A DNA stretch of 64,000 bases, taken from NCBI GenBank assembly GCA_033026295.1, contig CM065188.1, positions 434,001 through 498,000 of the forward strand, given 5' to 3'. The DNA is from Channa striata (Eukaryota > Chordata > Actinopteri > Anabantiformes > Channidae). A program made the position numbers and the translations under genes. Positions 1-27,500 of this stretch are shown here, in pieces (the first letter of the stretch is position 1; the number at the start of each line of letters is the position of its first letter). Below the pieces are notes generated by a model that was given only the letters and a program-made list of their open reading frames with translations, was not told the origin of the DNA and did no database searches.

Positions 1-580
1 TCTCCATCTGCACATGTGCATAACCAAAGGTTGCAGACAGTAAACTGCATACAGCTGAGTGACCTAATGAGGGGGGAGATCATTAACGACTTAACGTGGC
101 GATGCTGCTTACTTTTAAAGCCAAGTCCAAAAAATAATTAAGACAAAGTGTCTCTTAGAAGTCTAAGCAAGTGACTTTCCAAGTGACTTTCCTCTTTTTA
201 CATTCTGACTGTTGTGGACCAGCTGCATGACACAGATATAAGTCGGAAAGCAGCGCTTTCCTTTACTGTACAGTCAAGATCTGTGTACCAGGCTTCCAAA
301 ATAAATCAGAGCTGGAGGAGAAACCAGGTTACTCATGTGCTGCATGTACACACTGATTTCCCGTAACTGGGTTTCTTGTAAACACTGTTCCCATATTTCT
401 CTGAGTATCCTGGATACTTAAGTGCATGTAAACACAGTCAGTAAGTCAGTCTATAGCTTTAGCTGTATTTTTGCATTAATGAATATCACAAGGACTGTAG
501 ATTCCCCTCTAAATAAATAAGTCAGCATCTAATGCAAATTGGTCTATGGGTTTTTTTTGTTTTTTTAATATCATCTCTAG
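1..580. other. Upstream part of gps1 intron, no exon seen
   Basis: The first recognisable gps1 exon in the window begins at 581 after a pyrimidine-rich tract ending in tctctag. I see no coding exon, RNA gene or clear repeat in the bases before it. The exons for roughly the first 100 residues of the protein should lie upstream of the window. Confidence 0.5.
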
Positions 581-11610
<11,030 letters not shown>

Positions 11611-11872
11611 GGAGGAAGTCTTAGTCTCTTCGTGGTCTAAACTGACAGCCGCTGTTGACCAGAATGGAAGGCTCACCCATCTCATCACCAACAACAACCC
11701 CACCAACCCCCCCTTCTGGGTCAGAGTGAAAGACAGAAAAGACACAATTTAAATCCTAATGTTCTGAAATAATTCCTATGAAATAATGTGGGCAAGATGA
11801 AAATGTGCTCAGCACTTAGGAAGGCTTTGCTGTGTTACACGATGGAGCTCTCGTTAACAAGGGTTTTAAAAT

Positions 11873-11878
11873 AATAAA
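11873..11878 (+). terminator. Candidate polyadenylation signal of gps1
   Basis: AATAAA lies 263 bases after the gps1 stop codon and is followed by an A-rich and then GT-rich stretch (gtatgtcttggttgttatt). It is the first canonical hexamer downstream of the stop. Confidence 0.6.
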
Positions 11879-12927
11879 ACAAAAAAACCCCAACATGTAT
11901 GTCTTGGTTGTTATTACAAGTTTTAGGATTTGTTTTAAGTGCCACACTTACAACAAGGCTCCAATGCTGGAGTCAATGAACTGGACCATGTTATTCTAGG
12001 GTAAATGAGAAGGAGGTATTTTTCTGTTTGTGCTTATAGTAAATGGAAAAGTTTTTCCTAATAAACATTTTATTTAGATAATGCTTTTCAAGAACCATAA
12101 AGATGCTTTACAAATAGTTTTTAAGCCAGGCTAAAACCTCTTAACCACATTTCCATGTTTCCCTTTTTCCTCCATGCATTGTTAGCGTGAGGCTAGGATG
12201 CAAGGAAAAGATACAAGTGAGGGAACATGGATGTAATAAAGGCAGTAGGAATGTTCTCATTAAGTCTCAACCATTCGCAATAATAAGCAACCTACTTGCA
12301 TGTCTCTAAACCCTTAGGAGAAAATCCTTTGTTTGAACACGCAAACTTTACAAAGAGCGTACAACTTTTCTCCAGTGAACAATTCATTGAACAAACATTT
12401 AGGAATATTTTATTCATATTTTATCAAGTGCATTGGGGAAGGGTTAACATGTTTTGACTTTTTTTTAAAGATTGCTATCTGATACGTACATATAAAATAG
12501 TATATCGTTGCTATGGTAATTTAGTACTGTAGTATTGGATATTGTGCTATATTATCTTGATGCATAAATACAGGACTTAAACTGAGTAATGTGTTGTGAG
12601 TTATTCAGTCATCTGACATGAATTCCAGATGAGAAAAAAAAGGTAAGACAGTCCCATTGCATGTGAGTGCAATAATGTTACATCACAAAAGATATATTGT
12701 TCAACTGATGTTTCTGTTGACAAAATAAGCGCTGAATTGGTAAGTCAAATAGAAAAGTATTTCCCTAAATACCATTTTCCTGAAATTAATGTTGCGGTGC
12801 CACACATGGTTTTCCTTTACCTGAGGAGAACAGAGAAAGAGTAGGATAGACCTGCACTCAAACAACTAAGGAGCAATTATACATATAAAGACAAAGACCA
12901 ACGCAGGACATGTTTAGTCATGGACTT

Positions 12928-12933
12928 TTTATT
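12928..12933 (-). terminator. Candidate polyadenylation signal of aldoc
   Basis: Plus-strand TTTATT reads AATAAA on the minus strand, about 480 bases after the aldolase stop codon. Further hexamers lie beyond it (for example near 12409), so this is the first of several candidates. Confidence 0.45.
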
Positions 12934-13408
12934 AATGTGAATCTCTCCAGTGTTTCCTCTATATGTTAATTATGAAATCCTTTACAAATTTGCCTTTTAG
13001 CATTTGGTTGAATTGAGAAATGAAGGCACATGGGCTTGAAATTCATTAAGACAGTGTCAGAAACTAGAGATGGAACTACAAACAAGAAAACTTTTTAAAA
13101 GGAACTCATTCTTTCTGTGGGGTCCAATGAATATGAACACAAAATGAAGTGACAGCACACTAAGTTAGGATATATAGTGACAGACTTTACCAGTCTAAAG
13201 CTAAACTCAAAGGGAGGACAGAGCTATTAAACTGGCCCTACAGGTAATTTTTCAGATCATGTTTTTCTATCCAGGGATTTAAAGGCCTTCACCACTAATG
13301 GGATAATGTTGAATGGTTGGTTAATACTGCAGCTGTTTCCAGCTGGGAGTGGTAGGAAGGAGTGAAGGAATGGGGAAGAAAGTGTGATGAGAAGTGTTCT
13401 GGCAGACT

Positions 13409-17819
<4,411 letters not shown>

Positions 17820-18529
17820 GTTGACTGTGATGGAGATGAGGACAGAAAGAGAGAAACAGATGTTGAACTACCTCTGCGTAACTCCATATATAATTTGCTT
17901 GATCAAAAATTCCACGATACTGGGGAAAAGTTATACAGCTCTACTGACTCATTGATGTTTGTTTGCTTTATTGTTTTAGGCTCGGAATAGTGTTTTCACG
18001 CTCATTACATCATATTTAGTCTTCTATGTGTCAAATATTTCATTCAATTTCACATGCCTTTACATTTTAAATACAGTCCATGCACGTTTCAATCAAATGA
18101 TCAGCATCAATATAAAAATATTTCAAGAAAAAATGTTTGAGGTGGGTAAATGCTGCAAATAATGCTGCTGAATAAAACACAGGATAGCTTCACAAATTAT
18201 AAAACACAGTGGTATGATGTGGAATATGTAATTAAGGAAAAGTCATATTAAAGTACCATAAAACCAGTGGTCCCTAAAGTTTTAGCATGAGACCCTTCAC
18301 AATGCAGCAGTGTTGAGTAGATGAATGGCTTCGTATCACTACTGAGATGCTTCCTTTCTACGCTGAGACTGAGAAAGTTTCCACTCTCACATTTACCCGG
18401 GGCCACGTGAAGGGCCCTGATTTTATGTAGTCTCACATCGCAATTATCAATTTTAAAATCAGTAAAAATAAAATCCGGAAAAAATTGCCAGTAAAACCTG
18501 CGGAAGAAGAACCAGGAACCATCATCCTC

Positions 18530-18960
18530 TCATGCCCCCAGTGGATGTCGCGACCGTTTCCTGTGACGACGTTAGAATCCGCATCGTTAAAAACCGAACT
18601 GGGAACCTTCCAAAGAGCTGCTGTCGAACATTTCGGGTAATGAACTATGACGCCTGCATTTCCACGAAGTGTAGTAACGTAAGTAACGCTGGGAACGTTC
18701 GTGCCGCGGCAGCCGCTCGAAGGCACTTCCGCGTCCATGTAGCCACCTGAATGACTTTGACTGGACTGGGAGTTGCCACAGACAAACAGAACCACAGAGA
18801 ACTTGTCGTTGTCATTTCCAATGGACCGCAGTGTTCGGCGACGAATTCGTCTGTTCTTTGACAGACACGCAGAACGGTGGAGTGACGCGAAAACGACGAT
18901 GCCGAGAGTTATAAAGTTCGTAAAAACGCACTTATTCTATATGAAGCGATTGTAAACACG
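18530..18960. promoter_or_regulatory. CpG-rich stretch in aldoc intron 1
   Basis: CpG dinucleotides cluster here (gtcgcgaccg, gccgcggcagccgctcg, ggcgacgaattcgtc), in contrast to the AT-rich sequence around it. It lies between the proposed non-coding exon 1 and the ATG exon of aldoc. It could be an internal or alternative promoter, or a promoter for an unannotated transcript. I see no coding match. Confidence 0.35.
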
Positions 18961-19017
18961 ATTGGAACTAATGATTTTACAAACTCTAAATTATGGGCTG
19001 GAGAGAAGGAAACTCAC

Positions 19018-19110
19018 CTGATTTTTGCTACCAGCACTGACTGAAGTGACAAACGCACGAAGCTGCTGCTGTAACGAGAGAGATGGAGACGGAAAGGTCG
19101 AACAGGACGA
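19018..19110 (-). other. aldoc: Proposed non-coding exon 1 (5' UTR) of aldoc
   Basis: On the minus strand a strong donor (AAAATCAG|GTGAGT, exon end at 19018) follows a G+C-richer stretch. The ATG-bearing exon starts at 17824 after tcacag, leaving only five untranslated bases there, so an upstream non-coding exon is expected. The 5' limit of this exon cannot be read from sequence alone. Confidence 0.5.
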
Positions 19111-19240
19111 AGGCAGGGGAAGGTCCCCGGAGCGAGCTGTCCAATCAGAATGCAGCTTTCGGCAGCACTGGCACATTGCGTCATCCAGTGGGAGGATGTT
19201 GTGGTTATGTCGTCGCACCATGACTCATGCACGGTGATGC
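19111..19240 (-). promoter_or_regulatory. Likely core promoter of aldoc
   Basis: A CCAAT motif (plus-strand ccaatca near 19140, inverted relative to the gene) and GC-rich blocks (ccccggagcgagc) lie just upstream of the proposed first exon. I see no TATA box. The transcription start is an inference from the donor site at 19017. Confidence 0.35.
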
Positions 19241-20985
19241 TGACATTGGAGGAACATTAGCCCTTATGCTTGTCTTACAGGCACCTGGCTGGTGAGTGTG
19301 CAAAGATCCAGACAGACAGCTCTACAAGTTTTTGAGAAATATCATCCTTTGCACTTAAAAAAAACAACAACAACTTTCCGCTCTTTCTTGTACTTGCATC
19401 TCATCTCAACAGAAACACCTATTTAATAGCACTTTGCTTCGATGTCTTTCTTCTTGACTTAGATTTTTTTCTTGCCTTGTGCCTCACTTGTAATTCGCTG
19501 TGGATACAAGCGTCTGCCAAATGACTAAATGTTCGTGTAAATATGCCAAAAATCTTAGCAATTTGTACCTTATCAGTTTGCACAAACTGTTATCCAAAGG
19601 AACACACAAATGATGGACATACATCTGTGGTTCAGTGTCAAACCCAAGGACTAAAGCAGCTGGTCATTATACCATCAACTCTGCAAGTAGCAGATGAAGT
19701 GATTAGCCCCCTGTTGATTTCTGCTCTGACAAGTGAGTCTGACTAGACAAGATGACAAGTAAGCAAGAAAGTAACCCCACCAAACCATCAACTAATGAAA
19801 GCGAATCAAATGACAAAAAAATAAACTAAATATATATATCATGTGTATCATATATATCATATATATCAATGCTGAGTTAATAAATGAGAGTAAAATGAGT
19901 TGAAGCTGATAAATGTTAAATACTAGATATAAACCAAGTAAAACAGAATCATGAGCTATTGAACAGTGACAAGACAACCAGGTGAAGACACAAAGTCAGC
20001 TGTTAATACGTTTTCTACACGGGCGGCTTTAAACCTGCTGGCTGCAGCTTTTCTGTGAGCCTGCACGGCTTTCGTCTATGCACTCCATTTTCCTCCCGCA
20101 ATGCAAACCTCAATATGACTAGAGAACTTGGTGCTATTTCAATCTCAGTGTTCTGTTTCGAGGTACAGTGGATGTGCTGCCATCCTGCAAGGCAAAGCTG
20201 AGGGTTTTCACGACACTCATGCCTGCCACGCTAGGCCTACGTGACGTTCCTCACATGCAAGATGCGTGGAGGATACGTGACTAGAGCATCACTGGCATGA
20301 AATCACACCAAGGAAACCCAACTGTTCCGCAGCCACTCATACATAAAAAGAACTTCTTTAATGTCCAGTCGTGTGTTTTTACTAAATATATGTATAATAA
20401 ACTTGCTTAAGGTTACTTCAGCGACCATAATTTTATAATTATGGTTAATTATAATAAATTACATGCGAAAAAAACTGTCACATGACGTGATACAGGTCAC
20501 AGATCACTGACCTTGAAACATAATGCACTTCAGTGGCTTTTCTTTGCCAGAGTATTAGGAAATACAGTAACTTTATTATTTTGTTTTAAATGTTTATGAA
20601 GTGGTTTGTGCAAAATGTGTTATCTCATCGATGTTCTTCATTTTGTCATTTTTCATCAATTGACAACTAATTAAATAAAAGGTAAGATATGTTTAGAAAT
20701 ATTAATTAATCTGAGAATATAAATTCAAAATGTATGTTTTTTAAAAAATGCACAACTATGACTATACGACATCCTGTATCAAATCAAATTACAGTCAAAG
20801 TTTTACAAATCAGAAATGAGCTTCAATAACATTAAGAACCGAATTCCTGAAAAAACCCGCCCAAAGAGGAAGAACAAAGATTCGGTAGTAATGGAAATAC
20901 ATTTTAGAGCCTTTCTAAACACTCAAAGAAAGAAATAAAACAAATAGGGCTGGAGAATAAGAGGACAATGCATTTACAGATTATG
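19241..20985. other. Intergenic, no gene seen
   Basis: AT-rich sequence. A repeat tail with the phrase 'gatacaagcgtctgccaaat' lies at about 19425-19530, and a short tatatatca tract near 19835-19865. No frame here shows a recognisable protein. Confidence 0.5.
19425..19530 (+). mobile_element. Dispersed repeat tail, shared with 54470-54590
   Basis: Both places read 'gatgt(c/t)tttcttcttgactta', then 'ctcacttgtaa', then 'gcgtctg(c/a)(c/a)aaatgactaaatg'. This is a common fish retroposon 3' tail. I cannot tell whether it comes from a SINE or from a LINE 3' end. Confidence 0.55.
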
Positions 20986-21430
20986 GCGATCTTATACAGG
21001 TAGGTTTTGAGTCTGGATTAGAGTTAGTCTTTCTAATGTTCGCTGGAAGTAAGTTCCAGAGTTTGGGAGCAGAGCGTTTGAAAGCTCGGTTGCTTGAGAC
21101 AGAAGAGCTCTAAATTGTAAGGAAAAAAAAAAGTCAACTCTGAAAAATATGGAATTTGTACCTATGAGGAGGAAGTCTGTTTTATTACTGTTTAATTTTA
21201 AGAAATTTGAGTTTCCTGACAGGAAAAGGCTCAGGAAAAGGCTCGGAATTGCAGGACAGAAGTTTTGGATAATTGAGTACAGCATAAGAGATAAGACTAA
21301 AAAACCGATGTAGGGGGGTATGAGTGATGTCGATGTAGGATAATCTATTGAGGACAGACCACACAAACGCTCAGAGGCCAGATCATGTAAATCAGAAATT
21401 TTAACAATATTATTTAGACAGTACACTGTC
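20985..21430 (-). mobile_element. LINE fragment, L2/CR1 group, decayed
   Basis: The minus strand reads NFLKLNSNKTDFLLIGT, the block that follows the catalytic core of L2-like reverse transcriptases (compare [14 protein letters not shown] in the copy at 32678-35610). The LLPNSGTYFQ phrase further on corresponds to the C-terminal region of the same proteins. The frame is broken and both ends are missing. Confidence 0.65.
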
Positions 21431-22528
21431 TTCCTGGTTGGCCTCTAATTGTCCTAAGAAACACACCCTACCTTCAGTTTGCAGCTCATTCACTGTTCAT
21501 ACTTGTCTCCTGCTGAGTCTGACAGGACTATTACAACTAATACAAAAAAGTAGTAGTTTATAATTGTTGCTGCCTAGTTCACCAGGAGCAGTTGGATTTT
21601 AATGTTTTGTCCAAGGACACTGTGACACATGGACAGAAGGAGCTGATCTCATAATTGGTGAGATCTACCTCCTCAGCTGCCTTGTGGGTTCAGGGTGTGA
21701 GATGCTCAGCAATAATTAACTTGCTTGGTTCTTAATCTTTTTTTCCTAAAACTAATGCCTCAAATCTCTGGACAGATCCCCTTTATTCACTGTGAATGCT
21801 TAAGCATCTACTCGCTATCTACTTCTCAAGGGTTTGTCCTAGAAACTCTTTTCTACTTTCTAAACGTAGGTCTCTTTTAGGAGATGGATGCCGTGACATT
21901 TCTTTTTGGTAGCTTTTATACTTTTTATTTTATTTAACTTTTTTTCACTTATTTTTTCCCATGTTATTGGATGGGAGATACTTGAAACTTCCCTTCAACG
22001 TGCAACTTCTGACCAGCTTCCAGTGTCGTCACACTTTGGTGTAGAAACTTTATTAAAACTTTAAACAAGTCTAGACACTTGAAACTTTTTGCTGTTCTGA
22101 TCAGCTTCTTTGTAACTTTTTATTTTTCGAATGACGGCAGTTTGAATTTTAGGTCCTTTTTGGTGATTTTTCATCTTCTCCAGTATTGTGTCTGCTAGAA
22201 GGGGTGACATCAAATGCACTTCAACTTTTAAGTTTCAACTTTTCAGTTTCAACTTTTGTTTCAACGCTTTTTCTGCTTTCCTTCAGTCAACTTTCATCTT
22301 TCCTCAACAAATTCTACTTTAACAGTAGGTATTTTTGTTTTCTTTCAGAAAATGTAACTCTCATAGTTACAGGTCTTACTTTTCTTTCTAAGTGCCCAGA
22401 AGCGGACAGAGTGCCCTCTCAAACTCCAATTATAACGGAGCTCCAGAAAATTCTCCTCAAATCTCAAATCTCAAATTTGTTTTAAAATCGCCACCACGCC
22501 TTCATTTTATTAAGTATCGTCATATATA
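21431..22528. other. Intergenic, no gene seen
   Basis: AT-rich sequence, with a run of 'caacttt' phrases around 22200-22330. A SINE-like phrase (gtccaaggacactgtgacac) occurs near 21610. No supported gene. Confidence 0.5.
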
Positions 22529-22529
22529 G

Positions 22530-22595
22530 CAGGGGTCCCCAAGCCCTGGGCCGTGGACTGGTACTGGTCTGTGGGACAATTGCTGATATCTAATA
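22530..22595 (+). mobile_element. hAT-type DNA transposon end fragment
   Basis: The stretch starts caggggtccccaagccctgg and continues with gccgtggactggtactggtc. This is the terminal signature of a widespread hAT family in vertebrates. The opposite end is not found nearby, so this is a truncated piece. Confidence 0.6.
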
Positions 22596-23040
22596 TCTGA
22601 TTCTGGACAATGTTATATTTTGGAAAATAACTGGATTCTCTCCGACACATCTGTCTATGACTCACTCTTGACACATGTCAAGATGCTTGCCTCTGCCACA
22701 TGCGTTACCTTTTGTCAGCCTCTGGTCTCTAACCGTGGTACAAGACCGCTGAATGCGCTAGCTTGCAGCATGGGTAAATCCACACACAATCCACACATAC
22801 ACACACAGATGTTTGTACAGTATTTAATTGTGAGGACACTTGTTGACATAATACAATCTCTAGCCTAGCCATAACCCTAACAAAACATAATTCTAATCAT
22901 GACCCTAAAACCAAGTCTTGACCCTCGAAAATTCCTCTTCTAGGATCAAAAATCTTGAGAACAAGCCACTTTACAAAAATGTCCTCACTCTATTGGTCCT
23001 CACTGAGAATGCCATTGAAGTTCCACTTCAGTAAGTGCTT

Positions 23041-23754
23041 ATCTGAACAAATTCAAGGAAATGATTCCTTCTTCATTCAATATGACTGAGAGTAGTCTCA
23101 TTTACTTTACTCCTGTACAAGTTGATTACCTGACTGATAATTATGCAGCATCACTACGTTCAATACTTGCTACTGTTGCCCCTCTTAAAAAGAAGGCAAT
23201 AAATCTGAATAGGCGATCTCCATGCCTCACTTTGAAGCAGGCGTCACGAAAACTAGAAAGAAAGTGGCGTTCCACTCATTCACAAGAATCACGCTTAGAA
23301 AACGAGTTTTTACTTATACAAATTAGCCTCCTTAAAGCTAGAACAGCATATTATTCATCACTAATAGTGGAAAATAAGAACAACCAGCACTGTAGCCAGG
23401 CTGACTAAGAGCCATTGTTCAGATGAGCCTAGTTTTCCCTTAACGCTGAGCAACAATGAATTTATGAGTGTTTTTAAAATAAAATTGTAGCTATTCGAGA
23501 AAAAAAATCACCAGACAAATACAACAGAATTAGAATTATCAGTAAGGCTTCAGTCCATTTAGATAGTTTTTTATCCATAGATCTTGCTGAGTTAACTTCA
23601 ACTATTACGTCATCAAAACCAACAACATGTCTGCTAGACCCTATTCCAGTTAGACTGGTCAAAGATGCTCTTCCCTTATTAGACACATAGTATTAGATAT
23701 CGTTAATCTATCTTTACAAACAGGATATGTACCAAAGGCCTATAAGGTAGCTGT
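23041..23754 (+). mobile_element. L2 LINE, 5' part of a copy interrupted by a gypsy fragment
   Basis: It reads QVDYLTDNYAASLRSIL and RSPCLTLKQASRKLERKW, the linker between endonuclease and reverse transcriptase of the same L2 family as 32678-35610, then the start of the reverse transcriptase up to a phrase equal to 'KAYKVAVI'. At 23755 the L2 match stops and gypsy integrase sequence begins. The frame has several stops. Confidence 0.85.
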
Positions 23755-24276
23755 AATCTGAGACCACCCTACGAGCTTTATGCAATAAAACTCCCAGCAC
23801 CTGAGCCTCCCAACTAGCATGGGCGGAGTATGCCCATAACTCCCTTGTCACCTCATCTGGGTACTCTCCCTTCCAGCTGCATACGGCTACCAACCCCCCC
23901 TCTTCCCACCCCAGGAGAGGGTGGCAGCCTCCTCCGAGCCTGCGGCGTTTGTACGCCATTGCCAGCACATGTGGAGGATATTCCGCTCTACCCTACTGAA
24001 GTGCCAGGAGAGGATCCGCCTGTGCCCTAATAAACGTCGGACTCCTGGCCCTGAGTACTAGGTGGGCAACAAGGTGTGGCTGTCCTCGTGGGACGAGCCC
24101 CTCAAAGGGGGGGAGGGGAAGCTGCAGCCCCGCTTTCTTGGTCCCTTTCCTATTACCCGGATCCTCAACCCTGTAGCTGTTGAGTTGAGTTTATTCCCCC
24201 TCCCGGCGCATACACCCTGTTTTTCATGTGTCGAGGTTGAAGCCCGTCTGGCAGTGTCCACTTCAGCCTGCCCTGT

Positions 24277-24501
24277 GTGACCCTCCTCCAGCACGGATTG
24301 TGGATGGGGGCCCTGCTCACACCGTCAACCGCCTCCTCACCTGTAGAAGGAGGGACCGGGGAGTGCAGTACCTGGTGGACTGGGAGGGCTACGGCCCTGA
24401 GGAGCGGCAATGGGTCCCAGAATGCCACATCCTGGATAAGGAGATCCTTGCACGGTTCCACCGGGATCACCTTGACCAGCCGGCCGTAGAGGGGGGGTTA
24501 T
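24277..24501 (+). pseudogene. Gypsy integrase chromodomain remnant
   Basis: The aromatic residues and acidic stretch of a chromodomain are visible in [16 protein letters not shown] and [13 protein letters not shown]. In chromoviruses this module follows integrase and steers insertion to modified histones. Upstream integrase sequence is in other frames, so the piece cannot be made as part of a complete protein. Confidence 0.75.
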
Positions 24502-25079
24502 GTCATGATCTGTGTGTTTTGTCTGTCCTTGTTGTGTTTGTTTTTTGGTTGCTTCTCTAACTCAGTCTCTCTCTCTGTGCAGGTTTGCAGCTCCCTCTCC
24601 CTGTTGTGGCTACACCTGGAGCCAGTTCCGTTAGTTGGGGTGCACAGCTGCCTGCACTTGAGACTGCATAGAGTGCACCTTTAAAACCTGTCCTGAACAG
24701 ACACTGTGTTGGTGCATTGTGTATGCTGTCCAGGCTGTCGGCTGTTCCTGTCAGTCCCCTCACATACAGGGTAGCTGGTGTTTGAGACTGTGTCACTCTA
24801 GTTTGTCTGCCCTAGTTTTTGCTCTGTCTTTTGTAGCTCGTAGTTATTTGTTTATGTCACCATGTTCCGGCCTGTGCAGGTAGAACTGTAGTACTGCCGT
24901 GATTGGTTTGGTCACTCCTCCTTCTGAGGAGTTGGGTTTTGTTATATCTTTGTTTTGTAGTGTTCTGTTTTGTATTCCCTGTGTTTTTCAAGAGATAGTA
25001 AACCTTAGTTATCTTCTCCACCTCCTCTGCCTGTGTCTGTCTTTTCTGCTCTTGGGTAGCTATCTGGCAAACCGTCACA
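24501..25079 (+). repeat. Gypsy LTR (3' LTR of the fragment)
   Basis: It starts tgtcatgatctgtgtg and ends ggcaaaccgtcaca (TG...CA), directly after the polypurine tract. A diverged, shorter relative with the same ends is the solo LTR at 54713-55148. Confidence 0.85.
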
Positions 25080-26092
25080 GGTGACTCTTTCACACGCACA
25101 AAAATTAGTTATGGAGTTCCATAAGGCTCTGTGTTAGGACCAATACTCTTTACTCTATATAGGTCTCCCCTAGACTAAGTATTATTATTATTATTATTAG
25201 TAGTAGTAGTAGTAAATTTTCAGTTCTATGCTGATGACACGCAGTTATAAATGGAATAAATCAATTAATCAAACTACAAGCATGTCTAAAAGACATAAGG
25301 GACTGGGTGACGTATAATTTCCTTCTTCTAAACTCAGATAAAACTAAAGTTATTGTGTTTGAGCCTAAAAATCTCAAAAATGTTGTCCAACCATATCGAT
25401 ACTTAAGATGACATAACTCTGGTCCCCAGTACAACTGCAAGGAATCTCAGTCATATTTGACTAGGATTTGTCATTTACCTCACACATAAAACAAATCTCT
25501 AGAACAGCCTTTTTCACCTAAGAAACATTGCCAAAATTAGGAGCATCCTGTTTCAAAGCGATGCTGAAAAACTGGGCCTGGCATTTGTTACTTCTAGATT
25601 GGACTACTGTAATTCTCTACTTTCAGGCTGCCCCAGTAACTCTCTAAAAAGCCTTCAACTAATCCAAAATGATGCCTTTAGTTATCAAGCTCCTTTCCTG
25701 TGGAACCAGCTCCCAGTCCAGATTTAGGAAGCCAACACTACTTTTAAGACTAGGCTCAAACCTTCCTCTTGATAAAGCTTGTAGTTAGTTACAGTCCTGC
25801 TGCTATAGGCATAGACTGCAGGGGCACCAACCCCTGATGCACTGAGACACTTTCCTCCTCTCAGCCCACGTTTATATGTCACCACTGTATGACAATAACT
25901 CTGTCTTCTTTCTCCCGTAGCTGTCTGTCTGTTCTGTCTGTCCCTGTCTTCAAGTGTCTGCTTTGTAGCTGTGTGTATTCCAGTGTGCAGCTACTGGTCC
26001 TACCAACCTGCCAAATGTTTTATTGTTGCTTTTGTTGCTCTTTTTCTCTCTCTCTCCACTTTCCACTCACCCCAACCAGTCAAGTAACATTG
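25080..26092 (+). mobile_element. L2 LINE, 3' part of the interrupted copy
   Basis: Sequence resumes at the block encoding SYGV(P)-type '[18 protein letters not shown]' with damage, goes through the 'FYADDTQL' block and the C-terminal '[19 protein letters not shown]' block, and then the 3' UTR up to 'caccccaaccagtcaag'. About 440 bases of L2 between the two halves are absent. A short (att)n/(agt)n tract lies at 25184-25214. The usual 3' terminus is missing. Confidence 0.82.
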
Positions 26093-26990
26093 TCAATATA
26101 CTCCAGAAATCAATCAGTTCTGTTCCATTATGTTGTTCTGACTTTTGACCTTTAGCTTTTTTAAAAAAAATTGTATCCTCCAAGATTTACTAGACAAAAG
26201 ACAAATTTACAGAAATGGTTTAGAATCAATTACTGTTTTTCTTTTATTTAATTAAATGCATTTATTATACACTCAACCTTAATGTTAGGTAATTTAAATT
26301 TATTCAAATCTAGAGTAATTGTATTTTTTTGGAAGTGTGTGATTTTTATTTTTTATGTCTAAAAAAATTAAAAATACCGGTTAGGTTGACTGTAGGTACT
26401 AAAACAAAATGCCAGCTGAACAAAAGTACACCTGTGAGCACAGCAACAAATGTGCACAAACTGATTTTCAGTCATGGCTGTAGAAGATTATAAAATAATG
26501 GGAACATTGCAGACATGTCTTTCAATGAGGCTAGTTAGGAGCTACTTAAAACCTTCAAATGTTTTGGGAACATTTTCTCTGGCTATTTACTGAAATCTGT
26601 CAGAACCCAAACAGTATAAAAGCTTCAGTAAATTGAAAGCATGTACTGCATGAACTTTGTTTGTAGTGTGTATTTTGTATTTGATACTGTGTAGCTCAGC
26701 ACTAGGTGGCAGTGTTGATTGCAAGCTTGAAGTTTTGTCATCACTGCCTGACACTCTGGAGGATTGAGAGCAGATGGGCAGGGCATTGTTAGCTGTTTTG
26801 CAGCATGTAGTATGTTGACAGAGGAGGGGATGATTCTTTAATTCCTTCTTTGTACCTTCAAAAAACTGATCAGATCTCACCTGCTCCATCTTTAATCCAG
26901 TAGCTGCTAAAAATGTGTTTCTCCATTTCTGTTATCTTTTAAAATAGTTGTTAAAATAATTCTACACATTTGTGCTTTTGACATTTTGGA
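26093..26990. other. Intergenic, no gene seen
   Basis: AT-rich sequence without recognisable coding potential or clear repeat structure. Confidence 0.5.
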
Positions 26991-26994
26991 ATAA

Positions 26995-27500
26995 CATACA
27001 AACTCAATTCCAAAGAAGTTAATAATTTAATTAAAAAAACAGAAAACGATGACTTGTAAATCCTTTTTGACCCATGTTCATTTGTATACATCACAAAGAC
27101 TAGATATTAAATGTTGAAATGGATAAAATTGCAAATATTTACTTAGTTTGAATCTGATGCCTGCAACATATTCCAAAAAAGCGGGGGGGGGGGGCAACAG
27201 AAGACTGGGAAAGTTGAGGAAAGTTCAAAAAGCACTGGAAAATTCCACAGGTGAAGAAGTTAATTGGAATCAGGTGAGTGTCATGATTGCGATTTACCAC
27301 TTTGTGAACAGCTGTGTTCCTAAAAGCTCACTGAATGGTGCTAAAAGGTTGGTGAGGCAACACACTGATACAACACTGATCCCAGCTCGTTTGGAATGTG
27401 TTGCAGGCATCAAGTTCAAAATGAGTGAATATTTGCCGTATTTTTAACAGTTTGAACATATGATTGAACTTTGTGATGTCAACTTTTTTACACAATGTTG
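26995..27500. mobile_element. Non-autonomous DNA element, degraded
   Basis: The stretch has the phrases acaaactcaattccaaagaa, gcctgcaacatattccaaaa (followed by a G12 run), and caactttttt with acaatgttggg near the far end. These belong to a common fish interspersed repeat whose 'attccaaaaaagttggga' phrase occurs near both ends. No transposase is present. The borders are approximate. Confidence 0.5.

Larger units (their letters stand above)
23755..25079 (+). mobile_element. Ty3/gypsy LTR retrotransposon, 3' end with one LTR
   Basis: The fragment holds the C-terminal part of integrase (ALCNKTPSTWASQLAWAEYA type block near 23765-23840), a second block with GPFPITRIL, and a chromodomain with [17 protein letters not shown] (about 24370-24420). 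After a polypurine tract (gagggggggtta) the LTR begins at 24501. Frameshifts and an in-frame stop show that it is dead. The 5' LTR, gag and most of pol are missing. It sits inside an L2 copy. Confidence 0.88.

Noticed and set aside
18433..18795. A 120-codon minus-strand frame in the CpG-rich stretch
   Set aside because: The translation has no family features and the open frame is expected from high G+C content. There is no splice context that joins it to aldolase.
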